Shown here in pieces: positions 8,311 through 15,501 of a stretch of 15,501 nucleotides of DNA. Below the pieces are notes generated by a model. The model was given only the letters and a program-made list of their open reading frames with translations, was not told where the DNA came from and did no database searches. The stretch covers positions 1-15,501 of the forward strand of contig JAEPRB010000517.1 in the NCBI GenBank assembly GCA_016758965.1. Direction: 5' to 3'. The DNA comes from Circinella minor. Lineage: Eukaryota; Mucoromycota; Mucoromycetes; Mucorales; Lichtheimiaceae. The translations under genes and the position numbers were made by a program. Position 1 is the first letter of the stretch. Each line of letters begins with the position of its first letter.

Positions 8311-8339
8311 CACTGCAAAAAAAGTGGGGTATTACAATT

Positions 8340-8395
8340 GTGATACCCTGTTGAGATCCTATTGATATCCTGTTGATTTTCAAAGTATTATTAGG
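8340..8395. repeat. 11-bp periodic subterminal repeats, left CACTA end
   Basis: TACCCTGTTGA, GATCCTATTGA and TATCCTGTTGA follow one another head to tail from 8343, each 11 bp. The same words recur at the right end (14594-14715). One unit per helical turn would line up bound protein on one face of the DNA. A role as transposase-binding sites is inferred from the role of subterminal repeats in plant CACTA elements. Confidence 0.7.
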
Positions 8396-8437
8396 GTATC
8401 AGCTATTGATATCTTAGGTATGCTCAGAATATTAGCT

Positions 8438-8690
8438 TGCCGTTTTTGACAGTATCAACATGCCGTTTTTAACTGTATCAGCATGCCGTTTTTAACTGTA
8501 TCAGCATGCCGTTTTTAACTGTATCAGCATGCCGTTTTTAACTGTATCAACCATTTTATATTCAAGATATCAGCATGCTGTTTTTACGTGTATAAACCCT
8601 TTTATATTCAATATATCAATATTATATTTTCAAGTGTATCAACCATTTCATATTCAAGATATCAATACATGTATACTTCAAATATCAATA
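8438..8690. repeat. 23-bp tandem array inside left CACTA end, about 11 units
   Basis: Units start at 8438, 8461, 8484, 8507 and 8530 (TGCCGTTTTTAACTG then TATCAGCA). They continue with diverged units every 23 bp (8553, 8576, 8599, 8622, 8645, 8668), in which TTTTATATTCAAGATATCA variants alternate. All units end in TATCAAC/TATCAGC/TATCAAT. The constant period despite unit divergence implies selection on spacing or recent local duplication. A plus-strand frame through it (8529-8741) is an artefact of the repeat. Confidence 0.8.
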
Positions 8691-9229
8691 GGATATCAAT
8701 ATTCTAATTTTTTAGAAATCAAGAGAATATCGACATTATAATTGGATATCAAATTATTATCTTCCAATAGTTCTGTTCTTTTTCTTCTCAAATTGTTATT
8801 ATTGCTCCAAAAAAGGACATACATATATCATATACTCATTTCAAAAATTATTATTGGAAGAAAAAAAAACTTTTTATTTCAAAATATAGTATATTTTTAT
8901 ATCATTATACTTCTAAACTATGTATTTCCTATATTACTATCTATCTATTTATATAACGGTACCTGATACTCTTCTGTGGGATACTATTACTACCTGCTAC
9001 AATATAACTCTTAGTAAACGCATACTAATTATTCACAGGAACAACGAATGTACATGGTAGGGAAAATGAAACTAAAAAAAAATGTAAAGCATTTAATCAA
9101 TAACGGTAAGAAAGAAAATATGATATTAAAAGTACTTACAGTTTATAATCGATTATTGAAAGCGGATGAAAAAAAAGGTCTTATACCAAAATATTTACTA
9201 TAGATTAAAATATTAACAAAAAATCAGTA
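8691..9229. other. AT-rich interior of CACTA element, no gene seen
   Basis: Only low-complexity frames and further scattered GATATCAA words near the array are present. No exon, hairpin or regulatory signal could be supported. Confidence 0.45.
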
Positions 9230-9237
9230 AGACATAT
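9230..9237. repeat. Perfect 8-bp target-site duplication of inner Merlin (left)
   Basis: AGACATAT here and at 11564-11571 are identical and lie directly outside the GG...CC element ends. This fixes the boundaries of the inner Merlin-like element. Confidence 0.9.
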
Positions 9238-9560
9238 GGCTAATGAGCAATATAAGAACCAATCCGTTTCATAGGGTTCCTATAATTAGAAATTTGTGTT
9301 ACACTTACCATATATAGAATCACAGGCGGTCTTTGTAATGCAGTAAAAAGCAAAGCTTTCTGATGTCTTATCAATGAGTAATGGCATTTTGAAAATAGGT
9401 ACATAGAAATATTAATAGTTTAAAATATATTTAAAAAAATTGAAAAAAAAAGAAAATATTATATATAGTATATAGCATATAGCAATACTAAAAAGGTAGT
9501 GGGATCAGGAGAATAAATACTTTGCTACTATATTAAGATATATTTATGGGAAAATGAGCA

Positions 9561-9642
9561 GAAGGTGACCCATAAATTTATAGGTGTGGGAAAAATAAAT
9601 AGAAAGTTACCCATAAAATTACGGGTGTGAGAAAAAAAAGTT
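9561..9642. promoter_or_regulatory. Two 41-bp direct repeats with near-palindromes upstream of transposase
   Basis: Units 9561-9601 and 9602-9642 each hold an 18-bp near-palindrome: ACCCATAAATTTATAGGT at 9568-9585 (8 of 9 pairs) and ACCCATAAAATTACGGGT at 9609-9626 (7 of 9 pairs). Centre-to-centre distance is 41 bp, about four helical turns. They precede TATA-like boxes by 20-40 bp, so they look like paired sites for a dimeric DNA-binding protein, either host factor or transposase. The role is inferred. Confidence 0.5.
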
Positions 9643-9644
9643 TT

Positions 9645-9660
9645 TATAAAAACTATAAAA
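9645..9660 (+). promoter_or_regulatory. TATA-like boxes of the inner transposase gene
   Basis: TATAAA (9645) and TATAAAA (9654) lie 70-85 bp before the ATG at 9730. They are followed by a T/C-rich leader (CTTTTCTTC, CTACTTTTTCTTATTC), the usual fungal core-promoter layout. Confidence 0.45.
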
Positions 9661-9729
9661 GAGCATCATTATTATTACTTTTCTTCATTACTTTGTCTAT
9701 CTACTTTTTCTTATTCTTTCTATTTTACT

Positions 9730-11157
9730 ATGTCTAGTCAACCCTCACTCCCTCCTTACCGTGAATTTGGTAAGCTTATTGATACTCCTACTAAGGCAAT
9801 TAAGTAAGTATACAAATATCAAAATATATCTTTTTTAATATATTAATTATTATTATTTTTCTTAAAAATTTAGTTTTCTAAAGACAAATGGTATTCTTAA
9901 TGAAGAAGTTTTTTGTGACTATGGAAGTCGTATGATTTGGACCTGGCCTCCTAGTTGGAAATATCCTAAGTGGCGTTGTGTATATAGTTGCCGTTGTAAA
10001 AGGAGCTCTAAGGCAGTAACTACTGGTAGCTACTTCTTTAATCGTAAGGCTAATTTAGAGGCTATTCTATGGGTTTTACATGGTTTTGTTGCAAGAAACT
10101 CGTTATATGCTCTATCTATTGGAAATCAATTAGATCGTCGCACTGTATCTCAAATTATTTTTGATATATATCAAGTGATGAATGATGATATTTTGGATGA
10201 GGACATTACATTAGGTAAGAGTAATATCTTTATTAAATAAACTTTTCTAGTAATACTAAAACTATACTAATTTTTAGGTGGCCCAGATATTATAGAAGTC
10301 CAAATTGATGAAAGTAAATTTGGAAAACGTAAAAATAATCGAGGCCAAAGAGTAGAAGGTGTATGGGTTTTTGGAATGGTTGAAAAAAAGGCCAATGGAC
10401 GTGCTGGAAAGGTTTTCATGTCAATTGTTCCTGATCGAAAGGCAGATACCCTCATCCCATTAATTCAACAGTATATTCTTCCTGGTACTCGGGTTATTTC
10501 TGATTGTCATGGCCCTTATATGCGATTACGAAACCTTGGGTTTGACCATATTGCAGTTAATCATTCCATAGGGTTTGCTACTACAAATAATAGTATAGGC
10601 CATACTAATGGTAATGAACTATTTAATACTAATATGATTGAAGGTAATATTTATTTAATAGCATTAATGATGTCTTTCTACTTTTAAGATTATTCTATAT
10701 ACTAATATAGCTTATATAATAGGAATGTGGACTGCAGTTAAACATGCTGTTCCTCGCCGACATCGAACTGTTTCTAACTGCCCTTGGAAACTATTAGAAT
10801 TTCTGTGGCGCCGTAAACATTCTAATCATTGGACTAGCCTTTTACAAGGACTTGCTAGTACGGAATTTTCTACTAGTAATAATAATCATTATACAGAAGA
10901 TATTATAAATAATTTGCCAACAAGGGTTCCCGGTGATTATTCACAGTACGAATATCAAGAGGATAATCAGCTTGTAGAGTTTGTTGATCTTCCAGATACA
11001 TATAGTTCTGATTCTGATTCTTCTACAGAATCAGAATCTGATAATCATAGGTAATAACTAAGCATAATTCTATTTTAACTCCTTTATTAAATACTAAATT
11101 TATTTTATTTATAGTGAGTTTACTCCACCTCCTGCTCAGCGTCGCCGAACAAATTAA
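9730..11157 (+). CDS. Merlin/ISXO2-like DDE transposase, inner copy, intact
   Basis: Five exons: 9730-9803, 9874-10214, 10278-10643, 10723-11050 and 11115-11157 (TAA). All introns are GT-AG (70, 63, 79 and 64 bp), giving 383 residues. The start is the ATG at 9730, giving MSSQPSLPPYREFGKLIDTP; the outer copy's exon 1 aligns to it. A Cys cluster (VFCDYG, then RCVYSCRCK) fits the N-terminal zinc ribbon of IS1595/Merlin proteins. The catalytic triad is D149 (VQIDESKFG), D214 (ISDCHGPY) and E260 (NTNMIEG), spaced like the ISXO2 domain, with VNHSIGFA and GHTNGN between D2 and E. After the core come WRRKHSNHW and a Ser/Asp/Glu tail (SSDSDSSTESESDNH), ending in a basic RRRTN. Every motif is present, so the enzyme could be active on its own ends and perhaps on related copies. 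An AATAAA-like signal lies ~100 bp after the stop. Confidence 0.9.
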
Positions 11158-11563
11158 ATAGAGCTTTTGTTAAGATTATATGCTATATATATACTAAATC
11201 TTCTCTTATCTTTATATTTCTTATTATTTTATCTTATCCCTATCTTTATATCATCAAAATAAATTGTTCAATACTTTTATAAAATCATGCTTATATTGTA
11301 TATAGTAGTATAGCATATCTATACATTATCTTCTAGTTTAGTATGTTTTTAGTGATTATGGTTTTTTTTTAGAAAAATTCAAAACTTTGGAAATTTGAGG
11401 TCCTTAACTTTAAATGCTTTGTTCTCGTGATTTACTGCATGCTAAGCCACATAAGAGACACCATTAGATAGACAATAAGCACTATTATTACTATGCCAAA
11501 TTTAATGCCCGCTGGTCACGTGGTTACTTTAAAATGGATTGGTTCTTATAATGTACGATAACC

Positions 11564-11571
11564 AGACATAT
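11564..11571. repeat. Perfect 8-bp target-site duplication of inner Merlin (right)
   Basis: AGACATAT, identical to 9230-9237. CACTA sequence resumes immediately after it. Confidence 0.9.
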
Positions 11572-12559
11572 AACTTATATAGAAAGCAGATGCGATTTAA
11601 ATATGTGAGAAACCTCACACGGCTTTAAAAAAAATATTGAGAGTACTAACATACCTTCAAAGTAAACCATACATAAGCATATTGTTATGTTACACACATT
11701 CTCGGAACGATACCGAGAGTAATATCAATGACGCGGCCCTAATAGCTAGCTTTTATGAATGAAGTCGATTAGCTATGATGTTTGGTATATGAAAAAAATG
11801 TTTTCATATAAAGATTAAGCTCATAAAAGTCATAGCTGCTTACCTGAGCATAATGAAGTAGAATATAGATGACCAATAAATATAAAAGAGTATAAGATGT
11901 AAAAGAAAGAAAAAGGAGATGCTAACTTGACACTAAGAAATAGTATAAAAAAAAGTATACATTAGTTTTTGATAAAAAAAATACACTAGATTGAGCAAGT
12001 ATCAAAATTCAAAAATAAAATAATAACAGTACTTTCTTACCACTCTACAATGAAGCCAAAGGGGTCATACCAAGACACCATATAATTATAGAACAAAATA
12101 GAAATAAGTCTTGTATTATGCCGTACTGGTTTAGTTCTTGATCCTAGAAATGAGATGTATAAATTTGTAAGAAAAATAAAAAGTAAATGAAGTATGAGAA
12201 AGAGAAAGTGAAAGAAAAGAAAAAAAAAGGGGGATTTTTTTCAAACAGAAAAAGAAAGAAAAAAAAAGGCAATGTTTTTTATCAATTACCATTTTCAGAT
12301 AAATCAATCAACTGTCCAAATTTGTATTATTATTGATATCTCAAGTATCAACATTGATACTTTTAAAGTAAAGTCGTATAATGCAAAAATATAAATATAA
12401 GTATCAATACGATAGTATCCTTTCATCATACACTTTTCTCTAACACATATTTTTTTAAGTATAATGTATGTAATCATTGATTTATTTATCTTGTGTGCAT
12501 AATACTATCTACAGCTATCCTAATATTTTTTAAATGCTAACCACTTACTTTTCTAAAAG
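11572..12559. other. AT-rich CACTA interior with small hairpins, no gene
   Basis: Contains perfect short hairpins GTGAG-AAAC-CTCAC (near 11606-11619) and TCTCGG-AACGATA-CCGAGA (near 11699-11717). It also holds a purine-rich tract (about 12190-12270) and the 9-bp palindrome pair AAGTATCAA-CA-TTGATACTT (12343-12362), whose TATCAA/TTGATA words echo the subterminal repeats. The last ~100 bp before 12560 may be the promoter and leader of the next gene. No coding exon is supported. Confidence 0.45.
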
Positions 12560-13498
12560 ATGAATAACAACATCGATAATCACGACGACTTTATGGAAGG
12601 AGACCCACAGCCATATACCCGTATTAATGTACTTAGCATAAGTAATGGAGTTTTTGCTAATTTTTTTTTTCAAATGGTTCTTGTTGGTTTGCTAATTGTA
12701 TCTATTTTTCTATTTATTTAATTTTGCTTGGTGATCATGTATAATATATATAGCAATACATCCGTGATACGTATGATGATATTGTAAGTAACGAAGAGCT
12801 CCAATACGACTTCTCGTTGGCCGCTGAACAAGGTGTCAACAAAATCGTTCAAAGGAAGATGCGCTGTGCCTTGCAAGAGCATGAGGTTTCGTTTCCCGAG
12901 GTACCTGAGTTTGCAAGAAGGGTACGAAGAATGTGTAAGGATCATTTCCGTAACAAACGAGGACATTTTCGTCATGATCCAACAAAACAAGCCGATATCA
13001 ATCGCCGTAATCGCCGCAGAAATCGTAAACAAAAAGTTAGTGTGATAGTAATGAAAAAAAAATATCAATAGCCTTGAAATATCATTAATATATTTAATAG
13101 AAACTTACACGTCGGCGAAAAATGTTGGATCTGCACCGCAGATCCTTGGAAGAAGAGTTTCCAGCGGCTGGAATGGACATGCTACTAAACAGACAGTACA
13201 TGTCTGATGAAGAATCGGATGACGAATATCCAACAACAAGTCCCATTTTGGTACTTCGTCCAACTTACAGATCCAATAATGTAAGTTATTACATCATTTC
13301 AATCCCTAATTATATATTCAATAAATAGACAATGTATTAATAGCATAACTATAGGCAAATATGTTCTTGGACAGGTTGGACCAAATGCACGTTGCCAATA
13401 TTAGTATTAGAAGGCACCAGAGTAGCAGAGCAACTCGCTCTATCATCTCGGTGGAACGACCAGTTCCAGGGGAGTTGCCACGGTGGATGAAGCAATAG
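12560..13498 (+). CDS. 224-aa basic CACTA-borne protein with YMSDEESDDE motif, unknown function
   Basis: Four exons in phase 0 throughout: 12560-12628, 12754-13035, 13101-13280 and 13355-13498 (TAG). Introns are 125, 65 and 74 bp, all GT-AG. Residues 1-23 are Asn/Asp-rich (MNNNIDNHDDFMEGDPQPYT). The middle is Arg/Lys-rich (FARRVRRMCKDHF, INRRNRRRNRKQKKLTRRRK, ~80-125), suggesting nuclear localisation and nucleic-acid binding. Next come LNRQYMSDEESDDEYP (~150-165) and a C-terminal end VPGELPRWMKQ. I have an impression of similar proteins with a YMSDEESD block and a PRWM end in Mucorales genomes, but cannot name the family. As the only complete CACTA gene besides the Merlin passenger, it may be the accessory (TnpA-like) DNA-binding protein that recognises subterminal repeats. 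That role is inference. Confidence 0.7.
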
Positions 13499-13985
13499 TT
13501 GAAAAATGGAGCATTGTTGGACTTGGACTTGGGTTTTTTTTTAAAATAAAAAAACTAATTGAAATGTCTTTAATATTAAAAGTATAAATCTGAATATATG
13601 AAATTTTATATTGATGGATGGAAACAAAAAAAAAAGAAAAAAGAAGTAAAATAAATGGTATTGGTGTCATAGTGTTGAAATAAAAGGAAAGGATAAAAAA
13701 AATAGTAAGTATATAAAAAGGAGCATATAAAAAATATAGAAATAAAAAAAGGGGCATATAAAGCGGTGCATATAAAAAAAGGGCATATAAAAAAAAGGGC
13801 ATATAAAAAAAAAATTTTTTTCTAAGTAATAGTATTCTTATTTGAGCAAGCAGCAAATAGCTTGTAGCACAAAGTCTCTTTATTTGGTCAATTGAAAGCA
13901 AATATATACGGTTTTTTGAAAAATGATATTCAAACATTGGCTTTTTATTTTTTTTATTCTTTTTTCTATCCTTTTTTACATAATT
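13499..13985. other. Low-complexity stretch with GCATATAAA repeats
   Basis: A/T-rich DNA with about five copies of GCATATAAAAAA, partly preceded by GG or GGG, between 13720 and 13815 (TATA-box-like words at irregular 14-30 bp spacing). The long minus-strand frame across it (14033-13443) is hydrophobic low-complexity and antisense to the 224-aa gene end, so I do not call it. Confidence 0.45.
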
Positions 13986-14228
13986 TTTTATTTTGCCATT
14001 ACTATAAATCGTGTGTCTTACTGTTTGCACCACAATACCGGTGGGTACCTAATTAAACATAGTTGTATTGATTAGAAAACTAAAATTCTGATTCTCGTTC
14101 CTGTTTCCTTTCCTCTCCTCTTCCTTCACGTTCTTATTCTCCCTTCTAGTATTGTTGAACAATTAGAAGAAAATAGCGATGATGATGGTGTGTGGAGTGT
14201 TGGTGATGTCGTGCCAAAACAGATTTAA
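13986..14228 (+). pseudogene. Possible 3' remnant of the CACTA transposase
   Basis: A plus-strand exon giving FAITINRVSYCLHHNTGG ends at 14044 before GTACCT. An intron 14045-14149 with a very strong pyrimidine tract ends in CTTCTAG, and the next exon gives IVEQLEENSDDDGVWSVGDVVPKQI, then TAA (14226-14228). The join keeps frame (GG|T). ITINRVSY recalls the strand near the C-terminus of Tnp2-like proteins, and acidic tails are common there. The bulk of a transposase is not present upstream, where a different gene and low-complexity DNA lie, so this would be the leftover of an internal deletion. Identification is tentative. Confidence 0.35.
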
Positions 14229-14590
14229 AAAAATGTTGCAAAATGTGAATCCTTTACTTTTCTCACTATTCGTGATTTTTATTATAAAAATATTAATAAA
14301 ATTATCTTTCACTCTTCATGAAAATAATAATATTGTATTGTTCTCTTGAGTATATTGACCAAACATTATTTGTATTTCACTTCAATTTACTACTTGTACA
14401 TTTCGTAAATTTAAACAAGTAAAAGGAATCTGTTAAAAAAGTACTGTATTAGTTTCAGTTAGAAAAAATAAAATTGGTCTGTAAAAAGAAACTCCTTTCA
14501 TCGTTCAAAGCTGATAGTATTATTATTTTCAATGTGAAAAATATCATGGTTTCTATCCGTTTTGCCAAGGTGACCTAATAGTTTACGATC
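14229..14590. other. AT-rich 3' region of CACTA element
   Basis: No gene. Immediately after the preceding stop the sequence is A/T-rich with ATAATA words, as expected of a 3' untranslated and subterminal region. Confidence 0.45.
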
Positions 14591-14592
14591 AG

Positions 14593-14715
14593 GCTATTGA
14601 TATCCTGTTGATACCCTTGTACTATATGAGATATCAATAATTTATTGATACCCTGTTGATATCCTATTGATATCCGAGATATAAATAGTGATATCAGCCT
14701 ATTGAGATCCTATTG
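14593..14715. repeat. 11-bp periodic subterminal repeats, right CACTA end
   Basis: CTATTGATATC/CTGTTGATACC-type 11-mers occur head to tail at 14594-14615 and again as three to four units near 14641-14675, with further copies to 14715. The same words occur at the left end. The orientation is a mixture because TTGATATCAA is itself palindromic. Interpretation as in the left array. Confidence 0.7.
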
Positions 14716-14737
14716 ATACCCCATTTTTTTTGCAGTG

Positions 14738-14740
14738 CTA
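14738..14740. repeat. CTA target-site duplication, right of CACTA element
   Basis: Second copy of the 3-bp duplication. On the minus strand it is the original TAG acceptor of transposase intron 1, and a TACTAAC branch site lies about 15-20 nt upstream (14761-14755). Confidence 0.8.
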
Positions 14741-14803
14741 TAGCATTATAATATGTTAGTATATTATATTAAGATATATGTATAAGCTATATAACACTTT
14801 ATT

Positions 14804-14864
14804 CATCTATCCATCCATCCATCCATCCATCCATCCATCCATCCATCCATCCATCCATCCATCT
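14804..14864. repeat. (CATC)n microsatellite in transposase intron 1
   Basis: About 14 tandem copies of the tetranucleotide CATC. It lies inside intron 1 of the outer Merlin transposase and explains why that intron (156 bp without the insertion) is longer than the 70-bp intron of the inner copy. Confidence 0.9.
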
Positions 14865-14893
14865 ATAGAATCAAATAAAGAAAGTATACATAC

Positions 14894-14955
14894 ATTACAG
14901 CACCTTCATGTGTACTGATTTGTGAGGCAAATTCAATAATAGTTGGAAATGACAT
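14894..14955 (-). CDS. Exon 1 of the outer Merlin transposase
   Basis: The ATG at 14955-14953 starts [20 protein letters not shown], ending in a split codon AT| before donor GTATGT (14893). It aligns with MSSQPSLPPYREFGKLIDTPTKAIK of the inner copy and ends in the same phase. Joining it to exon 2 at 8307 gives AT|G followed by TTCTTAGTA (MFLV), against NFLK in the inner copy. The exon is now 6.6 kb from exon 2 because of the CACTA insertion. A pyrimidine-rich leader (CTTTCTCTTTCTCTTTC on the minus strand) precedes the ATG. Confidence 0.75.
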
Positions 14956-15023
14956 ACTAAAGTGTTTCAAAGATGCAAAAAATAAAAAAGAAAGAGAAAG
15001 AGAAAGACAATTTTTAATTTTTT

Positions 15024-15232
15024 TTTTAATTTTTTTTTTAATTTTTTGAACAATGTGAAAAGTACTACCGCCTCATTTTAAACGTTTATATCTCAGCAGC
15101 CAATAATTGTAATTGGGTGAAAATTAGTGCACATATAACTTTCGATGCGTGGCTTTTTAATGAACTGTTTTGGAACTCCGTATCTCCATTTGTAGAAGCG
15201 CTAGAGGGGGGTACCTATATCTACCATTAGCC
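15024..15232 (-). repeat. Right ~210-bp terminal inverted repeat of outer Merlin-like element
   Basis: Reverse-complement partner of 6498-6706, beginning GGCTAATGGTAGATATAGG at the outer end. It differs by scattered substitutions, and its inner end has T-runs where the left copy has A-tracts broken by TTC. Confidence 0.85.
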
Positions 15233-15240
15233 GTTTAAAT
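15233..15240. repeat. Target-site duplication, right of outer Merlin-like element
   Basis: GTTTAAAT, partner of GTTAAAAT at 6490-6497 with one mismatch. Confidence 0.65.
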
Positions 15241-15501
15241 GTTGCGCAGCTATTACATGTGATTATTTAATTTATAATTCGGGGGGATAATTATATAGCT
15301 GTTGTACAATCGGTTGATTCATGAAAAAAGGTAGTAGAAATGAGAAGAAGGATCTATCTTAAGATGCGCGCAGTGCTCTGGTATTCCCTTATATCCCTTT
15401 ATATATATAAGTAAATGGTTTATAAGCCACTAATTACTGCTTATAGGGTAAAACTGGATGCTGAATTCAATTAGCTCAATTTCAAACTCAGTTGCATTAG
15501 T
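15241..15501. other. Flanking AT-rich DNA, nothing recognised
   Basis: No exon, repeat or RNA gene could be supported in the last 260 bp. It is the host or older-element sequence into which the outer Merlin inserted. Confidence 0.45.

Larger units (their letters stand above)
9238..11563 (+). mobile_element. Inner Merlin/IS1595-like transposon, apparently complete
   Basis: The 2326-bp element has termini GGCTAATGAGCA (left) and GGTTATCGTACA (right, minus strand). Each continues into TATAAGAACCAATCC, with about 25 of 32 terminal positions identical. The perfect 8-bp duplication AGACATAT flanks it. It carries one five-exon transposase gene. The left terminus shares GGCTAATG and ATATA with the outer Merlin's right terminus, so the two are related families. 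It has short inverted repeats, in contrast to the ~210-bp repeats of the outer copy. It sits inside the CACTA element and is the youngest insertion of the nest. Confidence 0.9.
8311..14737. mobile_element. CACTA (En/Spm-type) transposon nested in the outer Merlin
   Basis: The left end is CACTGCAAAAAAAGTGGGGT at 8311-8330. The right end (14737 backward on the minus strand) begins CACTGCAAAAAAAATGGGGT. Both are flanked by the 3-bp duplication CTA. Subterminal repeats occur at both sides: 11-bp-spaced TTGATATCC/TTGATACCC words, and on the left a 23-bp array. The element is 6427 bp including a later 2.3-kb Merlin insertion, so it was about 4.1 kb. It carries a 224-aa gene (12560-13498) and a possible C-terminal transposase remnant (13986-14228), but no complete Tnp2-type transposase. 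It is therefore non-autonomous or decayed. Confidence 0.85.
6498..15232 (-). mobile_element. Outer Merlin/IS1595-like transposon, split by a nested CACTA element
   Basis: Inverted repeats of about 210 bp (6498-6706 and ~15024-15232) flank a complete five-exon transposase gene on the minus strand. Both termini begin GG (GGATCATGGTAGATATAGG and GGCTAATGGTAGATATAGG) and are flanked by 8-bp duplications matching 7/8. Without the 6427-bp CACTA insertion and one 3-bp target copy, the element is about 2.3 kb, the same size as the inner Merlin-like copy at 9238-11563. The repeats are roughly 90% alike by eye, so the element is not ancient. The nested insertion sits in an intron splice site of its only gene. 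Confidence 0.85.

Noticed and set aside
8529..8966. Two short plus-strand frames in the CACTA left end
   Set aside because: The first is the 23-bp repeat read as protein and the second is low-complexity; neither has introns, motifs or a plausible context.
13443..14033. 196-codon minus-strand open frame
   Set aside because: It is Phe/Leu/Tyr-rich low-complexity sequence from the GCATATAAA repeats and runs antisense to the last exon of the 224-aa gene.
6491..15239. TTAA/TTAAA flanks suggesting a piggyBac-type element
   Set aside because: Setting the ends at GG gives an 8-bp duplication (7/8) and termini related to the inner Merlin, and the gene inside encodes an ISXO2/Merlin-type transposase, which normally makes 8-9 bp duplications.
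1..15501. tRNA, rRNA or other structured RNA genes
   Set aside because: I found no tRNA-like A/B boxes with cloverleaf potential and no rRNA-like conserved blocks; a covariance-model scan would be needed to exclude small RNAs.

Overview
The window looks like a transposon graveyard from an early-diverging fungus, most likely Mucoromycota/Mucorales. It is strongly AT-rich. Genes are split by short GT-AG introns (about 49-125 bp, often with CTAAC/CTAAT-type branch sites). The proteins resemble transposase types that I associate with Mucorales. I see no bacterial operons, rRNA, tRNA or housekeeping gene. Species assignment is inference; no database was searched.

Layout, left to right. 1-688: 5' part of a Tc1/mariner-like element (minus strand) whose transposase frame has a premature TAG, with a 23-bp subterminal repeat array. 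926-1065: a GC-rich multi-hairpin block ending CTAG|T, like a Helitron-type 3' end. 1313-3007: 5'-truncated, frameshifted Tnp2/CACTA-type transposase pseudogene with five visible exons. 3444-3686: small Cys-rich (CXC-like) reading frame on the minus strand. 3774-6258: a possible 2.5-kb degenerate element bounded by 18-bp inverted repeats, holding a 61-bp tandem repeat, a possible minus-strand relic and a 184-bp hairpin element.

6490-15240 is the best-resolved part: three DNA transposons nested one inside another, each with a target-site duplication. The outer element is Merlin/IS1595-like (6498-15232; about 210-bp inverted repeats; 8-bp duplication matching 7/8). Its 390-aa transposase is on the minus strand. 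It is split by a CACTA-type element (8311-14737; CACTGC termini; 3-bp duplication CTA) that landed exactly in the TAG 3' splice site of transposase intron 1. The CACTA element was in turn hit by a second Merlin-like element (9238-11563; perfect 8-bp duplication AGACATAT), which carries an intact 383-aa, five-exon transposase on the plus strand. The CACTA element also carries a 224-aa basic four-exon gene, a possible 3' remnant of its own transposase, and 11-bp and 23-bp periodic subterminal repeats.

How the parts work together: the two Merlin-like transposases share exon structure, intron phases and the D-D-E triad, and the terminal ~19 bp of their elements are related, so the elements belong to one superfamily. 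The order of events follows from the nesting: outer Merlin, then CACTA, then inner Merlin. The inner copy is the only one whose gene looks fully usable. The outer copy keeps an open frame, but only if a 6.6-kb intron containing the whole CACTA element is removed at the duplicated TAG.
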